This document shows positions 45,319-52,343 of a stretch of DNA of 56,609 nucleotides, piece after piece (position 1 is the stretch's first letter; every line of letters begins with the position of its first letter). Origin of the DNA: a virus; IMG/VR virus record IMGVR_UViG_3300028615_000096, positions 1-56,609 of that record. One strand, 5' to 3'. The notes beneath the pieces were generated by a model that saw only the letters and a program-made list of their open reading frames with translations, made no database searches and was not told the DNA's origin. The position numbers were made by a program, and so were the translations under genes.

Positions 45319-45680
45319 GCACTAATTGTGTGCACTTGTGCGAGGTTGTGCAAAGCTGCGCATTTGCACAGGTGATACATGGTCAGATTCGGGGGATGTG
45401 GTGGTGCGCGTGCTCGCGCCACCGTGGGAACGCGGGGCAGTGCGCGCGCGCCGGGCGCCGCGCCGGCAGCGGGGGCGGGGTAGACCCGCTTCCGCGGGTT
45501 CACGTCCAGCACGACCTCGTTGCTGGCTGCCGAGTGGTAGGGGGCGATGTGGATGACCACCGCCGGCTGGAACTGGTTGCCCCGCCGCAAGCACTCCCCG
45601 GTCGGACAGCTGCAGTACCCGCAGTCGCCCCCGATGTAGACCGCCGTGCCGTCGTAGCTGTTGGGAACCACCGCGATCAT
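45249..45680 (-). CDS. Small hypothetical Cys-containing protein, uncertain 3' end
   Basis: The ATG overlaps the stop of the metalloprotease-like gene. The first ~65 residues (DGTAVYIGGDCGYCSCPTGEC, then QPAVVIHIAPYHSAASNEVV) look like real coding sequence with a CxxCxCxxxxC cluster. After ~residue 80 the composition becomes unnatural, and the frame runs 70 nt into the lipoprotein gene, so the end may have been altered by mutation. Function unknown. Confidence 0.45.
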   Translation of the reverse strand: MIAVVPNSYDGTAVYIGGDCGYCSCPTGECLRRGNQFQPAVVIHIAPYHSAASNEVVLDVNPRKRVYPAPAAGAAPGARALPRVPTVARARAPPHPPNLTMYHLCKCAALHNLAQVHTISACVYGLQSFSRRGVVLSRSLPQP

Positions 45681-46327
45681 GCTTTGCGGAACAGCTGCTG
45701 CGCGTGCCACTGCACGCTGTCGGCCTGGGAGTTCGCAAGCCACGCCTCGTGGTGGCTGTGGTCCCGATCCTTGTCGGGCTCCGAGAACTCCCCGAGCAGT
45801 GCGTGCAGCATCTCGTGGATGACCGGCTCGCCGCGCAGCATCAGGTCGTCGATGATGTCCTTGCTGCAGAGGACCACGGCGGCTGGGATGCCAGCGCCCA
45901 CCGGAGCGCCTGTGTACGCCAGGTACGCGGCTGCGGTCTGGATCGAGGGGAAGGGGCTGGCAAGGAAGACGGCTTCCGGCACGAAGCGCACCACCACGTG
46001 GTGAAGCACGCTCACGTTGCTGTTGATCTGCTTTGCCCAGCTGCTGCCCGCAGCCCACACGGCGGCTGCGCAGGTGTGCGCGATCAGCTCTTCGGCTTTC
46101 GTGCGCGCCGGCGAGGCGCCGACCTTGTTGATGCCCGGCGCGGTTGTGTCGCTGAACACCACATCGATCGTGTACGGCCCGCGCTTCATCGTGTAGCGCG
46201 TGCCGTCCGGGATGGTGGGGCGGCGCCCCAGCCACAGCAGCCACAAGGGCAGCGCGATGAGCAGCATCGCAGTGGGCACCAGGAAGATGACCCACTGCCA
46301 CCAGGTGAGATCGGAAAGCTCCAGCAT
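45677..46327 (-). CDS. Membrane-anchored zinc metallopeptidase-like protein
   Basis: A 216-residue protein. Residues ~10-33 are a membrane anchor (WQWVIFLVPTAMLLIALPLWLLW has this character). HEMLH at 171-175 is an HExxH zinc site, and His190 in DKDRDH may be the third ligand. It may cleave peptides or peptidoglycan stems at the membrane. It overlaps the upstream zinc-finger gene by one base. The family is not identified. Confidence 0.6.
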   Translation of the reverse strand: MLELSDLTWWQWVIFLVPTAMLLIALPLWLLWLGRRPTIPDGTRYTMKRGPYTIDVVFSDTTAPGINKVGASPARTKAEELIAHTCAAAVWAAGSSWAKQINSNVSVLHHVVVRFVPEAVFLASPFPSIQTAAAYLAYTGAPVGAGIPAAVVLCSKDIIDDLMLRGEPVIHEMLHALLGEFSEPDKDRDHSHHEAWLANSQADSVQWHAQQLFRKA

Positions 46328-46980
46328 CAGGTGCCTACCTTTTCTTCCGTGACGTCTCCGGTCCGCCCGTCAACCCAGACGAACTCGCCCTCAGCGCCTA
46401 CGGGGAAGTGATCGCGGCACTGCACGCAGAACGTAGCACCGTAGAAGCCCGGGTCCTTCGCGTAAGTCTCCGCGATTGCCTGGGACATCTTGGTGGTGGT
46501 CTTGCACTTCTCGTGGAAGTAGACCGTGCGCACGGGCCGCACGAAGCCGCTCCTGCGCTCGTCCTCCGTGAGCACCCAGTAGGAGCTGTACTGGCCGGTG
46601 GCTGGGTTGAGCGCGCCTGGCGCGCCTGTGTCCAGGTAGCGCGCGTCCACACCGTCCGTGCCCGTCACGCCCAGGCCCGCCGTGTTGATGGGCTGCGCTG
46701 CGCCGGGGCACTCCCCAATCTTGCAGCCACAGAACCAGCACGTGTCCCCGTTGTCCGCGGCCGAGCAGACATGAACGCGCGCGCACTTCTCCACCGGGTG
46801 CTTCATGGCCTCTTCGACGCACGCCTCGCACAGCAGGTGCCGGAAGAACGGCCAGGGTGCGGGCTCCCTGAACGCGGCCGCGACCTTGGGCTGACACTCC
46901 GCGCAGAAGCCGATCTCGCGGTAGGTCAGCACGTGGCCTTCACGGATCAACTCAGGGATAGACTTCTCATCTTCGGCCAT
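46327..46980 (-). CDS. Cys-rich zinc-finger protein
   Basis: A 217-residue protein; the ATG at 46980 is preferred because GGGAGG lies upstream on the minus strand, though the frame extends to 47061. Cys pairs FCAEC, LCEAC, CWFCGC, GEC and FCVQC indicate two or three zinc-binding modules with Arg/His-rich links. Similar proteins bind nucleic acid or other proteins. Specific role unknown. Confidence 0.6.
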   Translation of the reverse strand: MAEDEKSIPELIREGHVLTYREIGFCAECQPKVAAAFREPAPWPFFRHLLCEACVEEAMKHPVEKCARVHVCSAADNGDTCWFCGCKIGECPGAAQPINTAGLGVTGTDGVDARYLDTGAPGALNPATGQYSSYWVLTEDERRSGFVRPVRTVYFHEKCKTTTKMSQAIAETYAKDPGFYGATFCVQCRDHFPVGAEGEFVWVDGRTGDVTEEKVGT

Positions 46981-47120
46981 GAGAACCTCCCGAAGGAGCC
47001 CCGACACTACCTGTCCTGTCGGCTCGGGGCCACACCGATGCTTGCCGCTTCGTTCGTCCAAGGGGGGAATGGACGGTTTTCGCTGCCCAGGGGGGATGGG
47101 CGCGGATAGCGGCCGGACTC

Positions 47121-47873
47121 TTATGCTACGCGCTGACCAGACAGACCCTCCACGATCTCGCTCGGCAGCTTACCCGTCCGCATGAAGTGGTCCAGGTGCT
47201 GCATGTCCAGCGTGCCAGGATCGGTCTTGGCACGCTTGATGTTCAGGTGGCCGATGGCGCCGCGGAAGCTCTGCCAGTCGATGACGCCGGGCTCCGTGCA
47301 CACGTTGGCTTCGTACGTCTCGATGTTGTCCACCATGAGGCGGTTGAGCGCGCAAAGGGTGGCCACCTGTGCGGGGTAGAACCCGTAGAGGTTCCGCTTC
47401 TTGCCGTGGATCTTCGCCGTGTAGAACGGACGGGGGCCCAGGTCGAGCTTGTGGGCGCGCGGCTTCTTCCACTTCCTGGGGTTGAGGATCTTGCGCTGGC
47501 CCTGGTTCACCACCTCGACGCCCCAGCTGGTCTTGTTGGCCGCGCCCGCGTCTGCGGTGTCCACCTTGATGGGGTCGCAGAACTGGAAGAGGCTGCCCAG
47601 CGGGGTGATAGCGAACTCCACGCCCAACTTCCGGTTGTTGAGGACGCGGAACATGGTCTCCACCGCGTTCTCGCTGCCCGTCCAGTGGATGACGCCGTGG
47701 ATGATCGGCACCCGGCGCGGCTTGTTGTAGCCGGTGCCGATCTTGAACTCCATGCCGTGCTCCCAGCGCCAGTCGTCGCCAGCGCGCACTGCGCCGAACA
47801 CAGGGATGGGGTGTCCGGTGATCGGGTGGTTCAGTGGGATGATCTTCCCGTCGAGTAGTACGCCGTCCGCCAT
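47121..47873 (-). CDS. N-acetylmuramoyl-L-alanine amidase endolysin
   Basis: A 250-residue protein with the amidase_2/PGRP pattern: PIIHGVIHWTG holds zinc ligand His63, TSWGVEVVN is the central strand, and GHLNIKRAKTDPG supplies His209 and Asp218. It should cut the amide bond between muramic acid and L-Ala in peptidoglycan at the end of infection. No signal peptide or extra binding domain is evident. Holin and spanin candidates lie divergently upstream, completing a lysis module. Confidence 0.8.
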   Translation of the reverse strand: MADGVLLDGKIIPLNHPITGHPIPVFGAVRAGDDWRWEHGMEFKIGTGYNKPRRVPIIHGVIHWTGSENAVETMFRVLNNRKLGVEFAITPLGSLFQFCDPIKVDTADAGAANKTSWGVEVVNQGQRKILNPRKWKKPRAHKLDLGPRPFYTAKIHGKKRNLYGFYPAQVATLCALNRLMVDNIETYEANVCTEPGVIDWQSFRGAIGHLNIKRAKTDPGTLDMQHLDHFMRTGKLPSEIVEGLSGQRVA

Positions 47874-47988
47874 GGGCTTCCCCTATGTCTTGTGCAGGTG
47901 TCCGCAACCGTAGGCACCTAATGTAGTCGGAAGTGGGCTTTTCGTAAAACAGCCGACGTGCAAGACTTCCACACCGAGGAGGAGTGCC

Positions 47989-48369
47989 ATGGAGGATGTT
48001 CTCGCACACTGGCCATTCGTGGCTGCGTCTCTGATCTTCGCCATGTTCGGACAAGTGGTAAAGGGCACGTTGTTCACCAGGGACAACATCCTGAAGTACA
48101 AGGGAAATGGGCCCGCGTGGCTGGGAGAGCTACTCTGGTGGGGTCGAAAGACCATGCCTGTGCACCCAGTCGTGGCCGGCATTCTGCTGGGTTTTGTGCC
48201 TGGCATGCCCGTGGGCCCTGGTGTGGATGCGGGTGCTGCGACGGTCTTGTACTTTGGTGCCGCAGGGATGGCGTCCACCTGGGCCTTCGCGTTGCTACGG
48301 CAGTTGGCGAAGCGGCAGGGTATCGAGCTGGATATTCCGCGCCAGACAGATCCGCCGCCTCCCAATTAG
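47989..48369 (+). CDS. Multi-pass small membrane protein, holin candidate
   Basis: A 126-residue protein behind GAGGAG. Three hydrophobic stretches are visible (FVAASLIFAMFGQVV, VVAGILLGFVPG, AATVLYFGAAGMASTWAFALL) with a short polar tail ending Pro-rich. Size, topology and position between the amidase and spanin-like genes suit a class I holin. No family motif is recognised. Confidence 0.55.
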   Translation: MEDVLAHWPFVAASLIFAMFGQVVKGTLFTRDNILKYKGNGPAWLGELLWWGRKTMPVHPVVAGILLGFVPGMPVGPGVDAGAATVLYFGAAGMASTWAFALLRQLAKRQGIELDIPRQTDPPPPN

Positions 48370-48378
48370 GAGGCTCAC

Positions 48379-48723
48379 GTGAAAAAAGCCTGGCTCTGGG
48401 TCAAGAAGCACATCACGTCAATCCTCGGCGTGATCGTTGCCGCCTTGGTAGGTTGGCTCGCGTGGGGCTCCATGAAGCGCCGGACGGGCAAGCTGAAGGA
48501 CGAGGTCGCGCTTGCCAAGGCAGAGCGTGACCTGAAGGCCCTCAACGTGCGCCGCGATACCGCGGTGGAACGCATGGGGGAGAAGGCGGCGGACGCCCGC
48601 GCGCTGAAGTCAGAGCTGCGCGACACCAAGAAGAAGATCGTGGAGATCCGCGAGCGCAAGCCCATCGTGGAAACGCTCACAGACGACGAGCTGGACAAGC
48701 GCTTGGAGAAGCTGGGGTACTGA
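48379..48723 (+). CDS. Inner-membrane spanin-like protein
   Basis: A 114-residue protein with a GTG start behind AGGAGG. One N-terminal membrane segment (ITSILGVIVAALVGWLAWG) is followed by a long charged coiled coil, the architecture of i-spanins (Rz-like). Its stop overlaps the next ATG. The lysis-module context supports the call. Confidence 0.55.
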   Translation: MKKAWLWVKKHITSILGVIVAALVGWLAWGSMKRRTGKLKDEVALAKAERDLKALNVRRDTAVERMGEKAADARALKSELRDTKKKIVEIRERKPIVETLTDDELDKRLEKLGY

Positions 48724-48920
48724 TGGCGCTGCCGCAACAACCAACACCTCTGATTCCGGAGTGCGATGAGCTTCGGGTGGACGTTCTTGTCAAGGACGGC
48801 CACAAGGAGCCCGGCACGCGCCGCTTCTTCCGCGATGGTGTTGAGGTCTTCAACTACACCACGGAAGAAGCACTGCAGCTCCTGCGCGAGGGGTGGACGG
48901 TGCGGGAGGAGCCTGCGTGA
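48723..48920 (+). CDS. Small hypothetical protein in lysis module
   Basis: A 65-residue soluble protein, ATG overlapping the previous stop and stop overlapping the next GTG. Strands (ELRVDVLVKDG, TRRFFRDGVEVFNY) and a helix (TEEALQLLREGW) suggest a compact fold. No function recognised. Confidence 0.55.
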   Translation: MALPQQPTPLIPECDELRVDVLVKDGHKEPGTRRFFRDGVEVFNYTTEEALQLLREGWTVREEPA

Positions 48921-49372
48921 AGGTCATCGCTACGATCCTGTGCCTGGCGCTCATGCCCACGCCCGTGTGGGCGACTGAACCGGCGGGTGCGGAAGCTGCC
49001 GCAGCGGAGGAAGCTCCGCGCCGCAAGGTCATGGAGGTCGACGGCCAGCGCGGCGTGTGGTTCCGCGACGACGTGGTCGAGAAGATCATGAAGGACAAGG
49101 AGCTGCTGCTGGAGCATGAGAAGGCGCTCAAGCAGGCAGAGGCTGCGATCGTGGCGCAGGAGGAAGTCGAGAAGGCTTGCCGTGCAGCCCTCGGGTACTC
49201 GCAGGAGTCCGAGGAGCTGGCCAGGACGAACCTGGAGACGGCACTACGGCGCGCGAGGGAGGCCGAAGAGGACCGGGATGGGGTCTTGGCGGGGAAGCCT
49301 GCGGTCTGGTTGGGTGTTGGGCTACTGGCCTCCCTCGCGCTTGCCGTGGTGGTGGACAAGATTCAGGAGTGA
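48917..49372 (+). CDS. Secreted coiled-coil protein with C-terminal membrane segment (spanin-like)
   Basis: A 151-residue protein; the GTG at 48917 is chosen because GGGAGGA precedes it. The first ~22 residues form a Sec signal (VIATILCLALMPTPVWA). A charged coiled coil follows (EKALKQAEAAIVAQEEVEKA), then a C-terminal membrane segment (WLGVGLLASLALAVVV). Periplasmic coiled coil plus tail anchor recalls spanin-type lysis proteins, although no lipobox is present. Confidence 0.55.
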   Translation: MKVIATILCLALMPTPVWATEPAGAEAAAAEEAPRRKVMEVDGQRGVWFRDDVVEKIMKDKELLLEHEKALKQAEAAIVAQEEVEKACRAALGYSQESEELARTNLETALRRAREAEEDRDGVLAGKPAVWLGVGLLASLALAVVVDKIQE

Positions 49373-49374
49373 TC

Positions 49375-49887
49375 ATGTCGAAGCTGATCGTGCATCTGTT
49401 CACGCTCCCGTTCATGCCGGTGAGCTATCTCTACGTGCTGGGCGCGTGCCTCATCGGGCTGGCGCACAAGGTCTCGTTCACGGACTGGGTGCTGACCGCG
49501 CAGTGGCGCCCGTGGTTTGCCGAGCGCTGGCGCTACTCGACCACGGTGGGCCTGGGCATCATCTACCAGCCGGACAGCCGCACCAACACGCGCATCGTCA
49601 ACCACGAACATGTGCACGTGCGCCAGCACCAGGACGAGATGCTCCGGGCGCTGTTGATCGGCCTGGGCGTGTACGCCGCCACCGGTTCCTGGATCACGGG
49701 GCTGTGCATCTGGCTGCTGGGCGGCGCGTTCCGCCTCACCAACTTCATCACCGCCGGACTCCGCTTCGGCTGGGCCAACGTCTACCGGGACAGCGAGCAC
49801 GAGCGCAGCGCCTACGCGCAGACGGATCTGTGGACCGGTGGGAAGTCCTGGAGCGACTTCCGCGACGGGGCGAGAAATAGTTCTTGA
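49375..49887 (+). CDS. Membrane zinc-metalloprotease-like protein (HEHVH)
   Basis: A 170-residue protein; the ATG at 49375 follows the upstream gene closely. Hydrophobic helices lie at ~5-28 and ~90-120. HEHVH (77-81) is an HExxH zinc motif, followed by His85 and a later Glu-rich RDSEHERSAY that could supply the third ligand. It closes the lysis-module operon. Substrate unknown. A 7-bp hairpin CGCAAGC/GCTTGCG lies 10 nt after the stop. Confidence 0.55.
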   Translation: MSKLIVHLFTLPFMPVSYLYVLGACLIGLAHKVSFTDWVLTAQWRPWFAERWRYSTTVGLGIIYQPDSRTNTRIVNHEHVHVRQHQDEMLRALLIGLGVYAATGSWITGLCIWLLGGAFRLTNFITAGLRFGWANVYRDSEHERSAYAQTDLWTGGKSWSDFRDGARNSS

Positions 49888-49966
49888 CATCCTCGGCGCA
49901 AGCACTCAGCTTGCGATCTGTGGACGCGCTCTATACAGCGCAGGTGACACCTGCTTCCACACCCAT

Positions 49967-50049
49967 CCGGGTGAGGGGAACGGTATCCCAAGCCGGCTGT
50001 AAACCGGTGCGTTCGCGCAGTGCTGGTTCGAATCCAGCCACCCGGACCA
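49967..50049 (+). tRNA. tRNA-Tyr (GTA)
   Basis: Acceptor CCGGGTG/CACCCGG, D-stem GGGA/TCCC, loop CTGTAAA, class II variable arm TGCGTTCGCGCA, T-arm GCTGG-TTCGAAT-CCAGC, A73, CCA. Fully canonical; first gene of the main array. Confidence 0.92.
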
Positions 50050-50105
50050 AGACGATGAGAACGCTCAGCCACAGCGAGAGCTTTATCAGCCTGGTTTTTG
50101 ACCAT

Positions 50106-50181
50106 GGCCTGGTAGCTCAGTCGGTAGAGCGGCTGCCTGAAGAGCAGCGCGTCGGCGGTTCGAGTCCGTCCCAGGCCACCA
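50106..50181 (+). tRNA. tRNA-Phe (GAA)
   Basis: Acceptor GGCCTGG/CCAGGCC, D-arm GCTC/GAGC, anticodon stem GCTGC/GCAGC with loop CTGAAGA, TTCGAGT loop, A73, CCA. Canonical. Confidence 0.92.
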
Positions 50182-50307
50182 TGGATACGTGCGTGGCGAT
50201 CGGGATGGAGCGCAAGCAGGCGACCTGGAATACCAGGGAGCGTGCCATGCGGGCTGGCTGAGACACCAGGGACGCGCTCCATACATACCCGCCACGTTGG
50301 TGAGCAT

Positions 50308-50350
50308 TGCAGGGTAGCCAAGCGGTAAGGCGCAGGCTAAGTTAACCTGC
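50308..50350 (+). pseudogene. Truncated tRNA 5' portion, cut at the HNH start codon
   Basis: TGCAGGG-TA-GCCA...GGC and anticodon stem GCAGG/CCTGC with a 9-nt loop CTAAGTTAA are tRNA-like, but sequence after the stem is the HNH reading frame, whose ATG directly abuts it. No T-arm or CCCTGCA acceptor follows. Probably a tRNA destroyed by endonuclease-gene insertion. Confidence 0.65.
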
Positions 50351-50737
50351 ATGCGCAACGGACCCTACGAGATGGTACTCGTGCCGGAGGGCTACCCCGG
50401 TAAGCGGTACAGAGGCAGGTACTGCTACGAGCACCACTTGGTGTGGTGGCAGAACACAGGACGCCTCGTACGTCCTGGCTACTTGTTGCACCACAAGAAC
50501 GAGAATAAGCGCGACAACCGCTTCAGCAATCTAGAGGAGATCACCAGAGCAAAACACACTTCGCAGCACGCCTCTGAACGCGCACCTGATCTGATTCAAG
50601 TCTCGTGTGGTTGGTGCTCCAAACCGATGGAGCTGAAGCCGCACGTCTACAAGGAACGCATGAAGAGCAAGCCCCACGGACTGCTGTTTTGCAGTCGTAG
50701 CTGCGGCGCGAAGCACCAACATTCCGAGGTAGCATAA
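50351..50737 (+). CDS. HNH homing endonuclease with zinc ribbon (1)
   Basis: A 128-residue protein. YLLHHKNENKRDNRFSNLEE (HHK, then two Asn) is the HNH nuclease motif of phage homing enzymes, and CGWCSKPM plus FCSRSCG form a C-terminal zinc ribbon for DNA binding. The ATG abuts a truncated tRNA, and the stop TAA lies inside tRNA-Asn, so the gene appears to have inserted in the tRNA array. It probably cuts tRNA-less alleles to spread; inferred. Confidence 0.8.
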   Translation: MRNGPYEMVLVPEGYPGKRYRGRYCYEHHLVWWQNTGRLVRPGYLLHHKNENKRDNRFSNLEEITRAKHTSQHASERAPDLIQVSCGWCSKPMELKPHVYKERMKSKPHGLLFCSRSCGAKHQHSEVA

Positions 50738-50795
50738 CCGGCAATGCACCTGATTGTTACTCAGGGCTATGGGGGTTCGAAGCCCTCCCTCGGAG
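50723..50795 (+). tRNA. tRNA-Asn (GTT)
   Basis: Acceptor TCCGAGG/CCTCGGA, D-arm GCAT/ATGC, stem CCTGA/TCAGG with loop TTGTTAC, T-arm GGGGG-TTCGAAG-CCCTC, G73. CCG instead of CCA follows. Its 5' end lies in the last codons of the HNH gene. Confidence 0.9.
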
Positions 50796-50828
50796 CCGGA
50801 CTAAAGCAAAAGCCACGTAGCAGCCAAC

Positions 50829-50903
50829 GCTCCTGCGCCGATCGGACGGCAGCCGGTGTTCTAAGCCGGTGATTTCCAGGTTCGAGTCCTGGCGGGAGCG
50901 CCA
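50829..50903 (+). tRNA. tRNA-Arg (TCT)
   Basis: Acceptor GCTCCTG/CGGGAGC, D-stem GCCG/CGGC, stem CCGGT/GCCGG with loop GTTCTAA, T-arm CCAGG-TTCGAGT-CCTGG, G73, CCA. Reads AGA. Confidence 0.88.
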
Positions 50904-50905
50904 AC

Positions 50906-50981
50906 GGGTTCGTAGCTCAACAGGCAGAGCACCCGGCTCTTACCCGGGTTGTTGTGGGTTCGAAGCCCACCGGACCCACCA
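50906..50981 (+). tRNA. tRNA-Lys (CTT)
   Basis: Acceptor GGGTTCG/CGGACCC, D-arm GCTC/GAGC, stem CCCGG/CCGGG with loop CTCTTAC, T-arm GTGGG-TTCGAAG-CCCAC, A73, CCA. Canonical. Confidence 0.92.
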
Positions 50982-51075
50982 CTTTTAGCGAAACCGAGAC
51001 CCCACTAAAACAATCGCTACAACAGATCGGACAATGCAAAGGAGGAGAGACAAACGCAGGTGCTGCACCCATCGA

Positions 51076-51148
51076 GGGGGTGGCACCCGACTGGACGGGC
51101 CCCGGGCTTTTACCCCGGATTGAGTGGGTTCGAGCCCCACCGCCCCCA
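51076..51148 (+). tRNA. tRNA-Lys (TTT)
   Basis: Acceptor GGGGGTG/CGCCCCC, stem CCGGG/CCCGG with loop CTTTTAC, T-arm GTGGG-TTCGAGC-CCCAC, A73. CCA is not encoded (CTG follows). The D-stem's first pair is mismatched. Confidence 0.88.
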
Positions 51149-51153
51149 CTGCT

Positions 51154-51243
51154 GGAAGGACGGCGAAGTATTGGAGAGTCGCGCGCGCCTGCTAAGCGCG
51201 TGGTCACGCAAGTGGCCTGTGGGTTCGATCCCCACTCCTTCCG
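51154..51243 (+). tRNA. tRNA-Ser (GCT)
   Basis: Acceptor GGAAGGA/TCCTTCC, stem CGCGC/GCGCG with loop CTGCTAA, long variable arm TGGTCACGCAAGTGGCC, T-arm GTGGG-TTCGATC-CCCAC, G73; CCG replaces CCA. The only clear Ser gene. Confidence 0.9.
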
Positions 51244-51300
51244 CCGCGGCCTAGGTCGCAACGTTCTCTGACAACCGAATACGTTGCCAAGTACACACGG

Positions 51301-51367
51301 GGAGCCGTGGGCACAGCGGGTAGCCGCGCGCTATGCGAAAGCGCGGGTCCGGGTGGTCACGGCCTCC
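51301..51367 (+). tRNA. Degenerate tRNA-Arg-like gene (GCG), shrunken T-arm
   Basis: D-arm GGC/GCC with GGG in the loop and anticodon arm CGCGCT/AGCGCG with loop ATGCGAA (U33, GCG, A37) are well formed. Acceptor GGAGCCG pairs with CGGCCTCC only with a bulged C. The T region is a tiny GTG/CAC hairpin lacking TTC. No CCA. Confidence 0.45.
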
Positions 51368-51371
51368 GTAA

Positions 51372-51438
51372 GGCCACCGTGGGCGCCACGGTCCTGGCGT
51401 GACTGCTAGGACGTCTGTGCCGGTCACGGTGGCCTCCA
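51372..51438 (+). other. tRNA-like element with 11-bp closing helix and CCA
   Basis: AGGCCACCGTG (51371-51381) pairs perfectly with CACGGTGGCCT (51425-51435), directly followed by CCA. Inside is GTCCT/AGGAC with a 12-nt loop. It shares CCGTGGGC and GGTCACGG blocks with the preceding element, suggesting a diverged tandem duplicate of a tRNA. Confidence 0.4.
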
Positions 51439-51440
51439 AT

Positions 51441-51513
51441 AGGTCAGTAGCTCAGCTGGAAGAGCAGCAGATTCCAAACCTGCGTGTCGGGGGTTCGAAT
51501 CCCTCCTGGCCTG
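51441..51513 (+). tRNA. tRNA-Trp (CCA)
   Basis: Acceptor AGGTCAG/CTGGCCT, D-arm GCTC/GAGC, stem GCAGA/CCTGC (one mismatch) with loop TTCCAAA, T-arm GGGGG-TTCGAAT-CCCTC, G73, then CCG. Confidence 0.9.
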
Positions 51514-51572
51514 CCGGCGGCCAAGCGGCATGGAAGCCCTATGGTGAGGGGTAGCGCCCTCACACGCCTTAT

Positions 51573-51646
51573 GAGGCGCAGTCCGATCGGCTAGGAAGCG
51601 GTCTGCAAAACCGCTGTGGCGGGTTCGATTCCCGCGCGCCTCTCCA
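51573..51646 (+). tRNA. tRNA-Cys (GCA)
   Basis: Acceptor GAGGCGC/GCGCCTC, stem GCGGT/ACCGC with loop CTGCAAA, T-arm GCGGG-TTCGATT-CCCGC, T73 (usual for Cys is U73), CCA. Canonical. Confidence 0.92.
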
Positions 51647-51648
51647 AC

Positions 51649-51724
51649 GCCCTCGAAGCACAACTGGAAGTGCTCCCGGTTTGTACCCGGGCGGCTGCAG
51701 GTTCGAATCCTGTCGGGGGCTCCA
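51649..51724 (+). tRNA. tRNA-Thr (TGT)
   Basis: Acceptor GCCCTCG/CGGGGGC, D-arm GCAC/GTGC, stem CCCGG/CCGGG with loop TTTGTAC, T-arm GCAGG-TTCGAAT-CCTGT, T73, CCA. Confidence 0.92.
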
Positions 51725-51725
51725 C

Positions 51726-51797
51726 GGGGATGTGGCCAAATGGGAAGGCACCTGCCTTGCAAGCAGACGATTGCGGGTTCGAATCCCGCCATCTCCA
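51726..51797 (+). tRNA. tRNA-Ala (TGC)
   Basis: Acceptor GGGGATG/CATCTCC, stem CCTGC/GCAGA (outer pair mismatched) with loop CTTGCAA, T-arm GCGGG-TTCGAAT-CCCGC, A73, then CCC rather than CCA. The G3-U70 identity pair of tRNA-Ala is present (G3 opposite T). Confidence 0.9.
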
Positions 51798-51853
51798 CCC
51801 GGGTAGAGTCGGGCACGCCAGCAAGAGGGCTGGCGTTGGTCGGCTCGTGCTGC

Positions 51854-51899
51854 GCACCCACGTAAGCCGCAGCGCCTGTTCCAGAGTTTGGGTGCACCA
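51854..51899 (+). other. 46-nt acceptor-like hairpin ending in ACCA
   Basis: GCACCCA (51854-51860) pairs perfectly with TGGGTGC (51889-51895), followed by A and CCA. The 28-nt interior cannot form D, anticodon and T arms. It is a tRNA deletion remnant or a mini tRNA-like RNA. Neighbouring hairpins CGCCAGC/GCTGGCG (51817-51836) and CAGCC/GGCTG flank it. Confidence 0.35.
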
Positions 51900-51996
51900 G
51901 CCCTTCAGGCTGGCCAGCAGTCAGGCTCGCAGCACTTGGTGCCGGAGCGCAGCGGAGCGACCCTTCGATCTGTGACGCAGTAGGTGCTGCACCTAT

Positions 51997-52068
51997 GCCC
52001 GGTTAGCTCAGAGGCAGAGCACCGCTTTTACACGGCGGGGGACGGGGTTTCGAAATCCTCACCGGGTA
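51997..52068 (+). tRNA. tRNA-Val (TAC)
   Basis: Acceptor GCCCGGT/ACCGGGT (G1-U72), D-arm GCTC/GAGC, stem CCGCT/GGCGG with loop TTTACAC, T-loop TTCGAAA with one stem mismatch, A73, then CCG. Confidence 0.85.
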
Positions 52069-52077
52069 CCGACGCGT

Positions 52078-52139
52078 TGGCGCGCGCGTTCCTCTGCTGC
52101 TCACGCGGCTTGGAGAAGGGGCCACCATACCTCGCGCCA
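52078..52139 (+). other. Closed-helix spacer element
   Basis: TGGCGCG (52078-52084) pairs perfectly with CGCGCCA (52133-52139). A CGCGT/ACGCG hairpin lies inside. No T-arm. Likely a structured spacer or tRNA remnant. Confidence 0.3.
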
Positions 52140-52142
52140 CTC

Positions 52143-52215
52143 GGGGGCATAGCTCAGTCGGGAGAGCGTCTGCATGGCATGCAGAAGGTCGCGGGTTCGA
52201 TTCCCGCTGCTTCCA
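52143..52215 (+). tRNA. tRNA-Ala (GGC)
   Basis: Acceptor GGGGGCA/TGCTTCC with G3-U70, D-arm GCTC/GAGC, stem TCTGC/GCAGA with loop ATGGCAT, T-arm GCGGG-TTCGATT-CCCGC, A73, then CCG. Confidence 0.9.
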
Positions 52216-52221
52216 CCGCGC

Positions 52222-52314
52222 ACCTGTAGTCGTAGCGCTCACGGTGTTGCACCATTCACGGTGCGGGACGCAGGAAGCCCTGCGGGCGAGCTAGGCGTCG
52301 TCCGCGGCTACAGG
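52222..52314 (+). ncRNA. Structured leader RNA candidate before HNH gene 2
   Basis: CCTGTAG (52222-52228) pairs perfectly with CTACAGG (52308-52314), enclosing hairpins GCACC/GGTGC and GCAGG-AAGC-CCTGC. It ends 14 nt before a strong AAAGGAGGTG ribosome site and the HNH start. It may be a regulatory leader, a small RNA or a tRNA remnant. Confidence 0.35.
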
Positions 52315-52343
52315 GGCGCAACTACTTCGAAAGGAGGTGCCCC

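Noticed and set aside
49884-49920. TTGACA as promoter of the main tRNA array
   Set aside because: No acceptable -10 at 16-18 nt; a hairpin sits there instead.
50954-51271. Plus-strand ORFs reading through tRNA genes (also 53233-53511, 53448-53672, 54274-54630)
   Set aside because: They cross several tRNAs and contain Ser/Pro/Arg-rich tRNA translations.
51424-51897. 157-residue minus-strand ORF across several tRNAs, and similar ORFs at 49812-50321, 52003-52242, 54147-54548 and 55138-55845
   Set aside because: Peptides such as RDSNPRHAGLESAALPAELL are well-known spurious translations of antisense tRNA genes.
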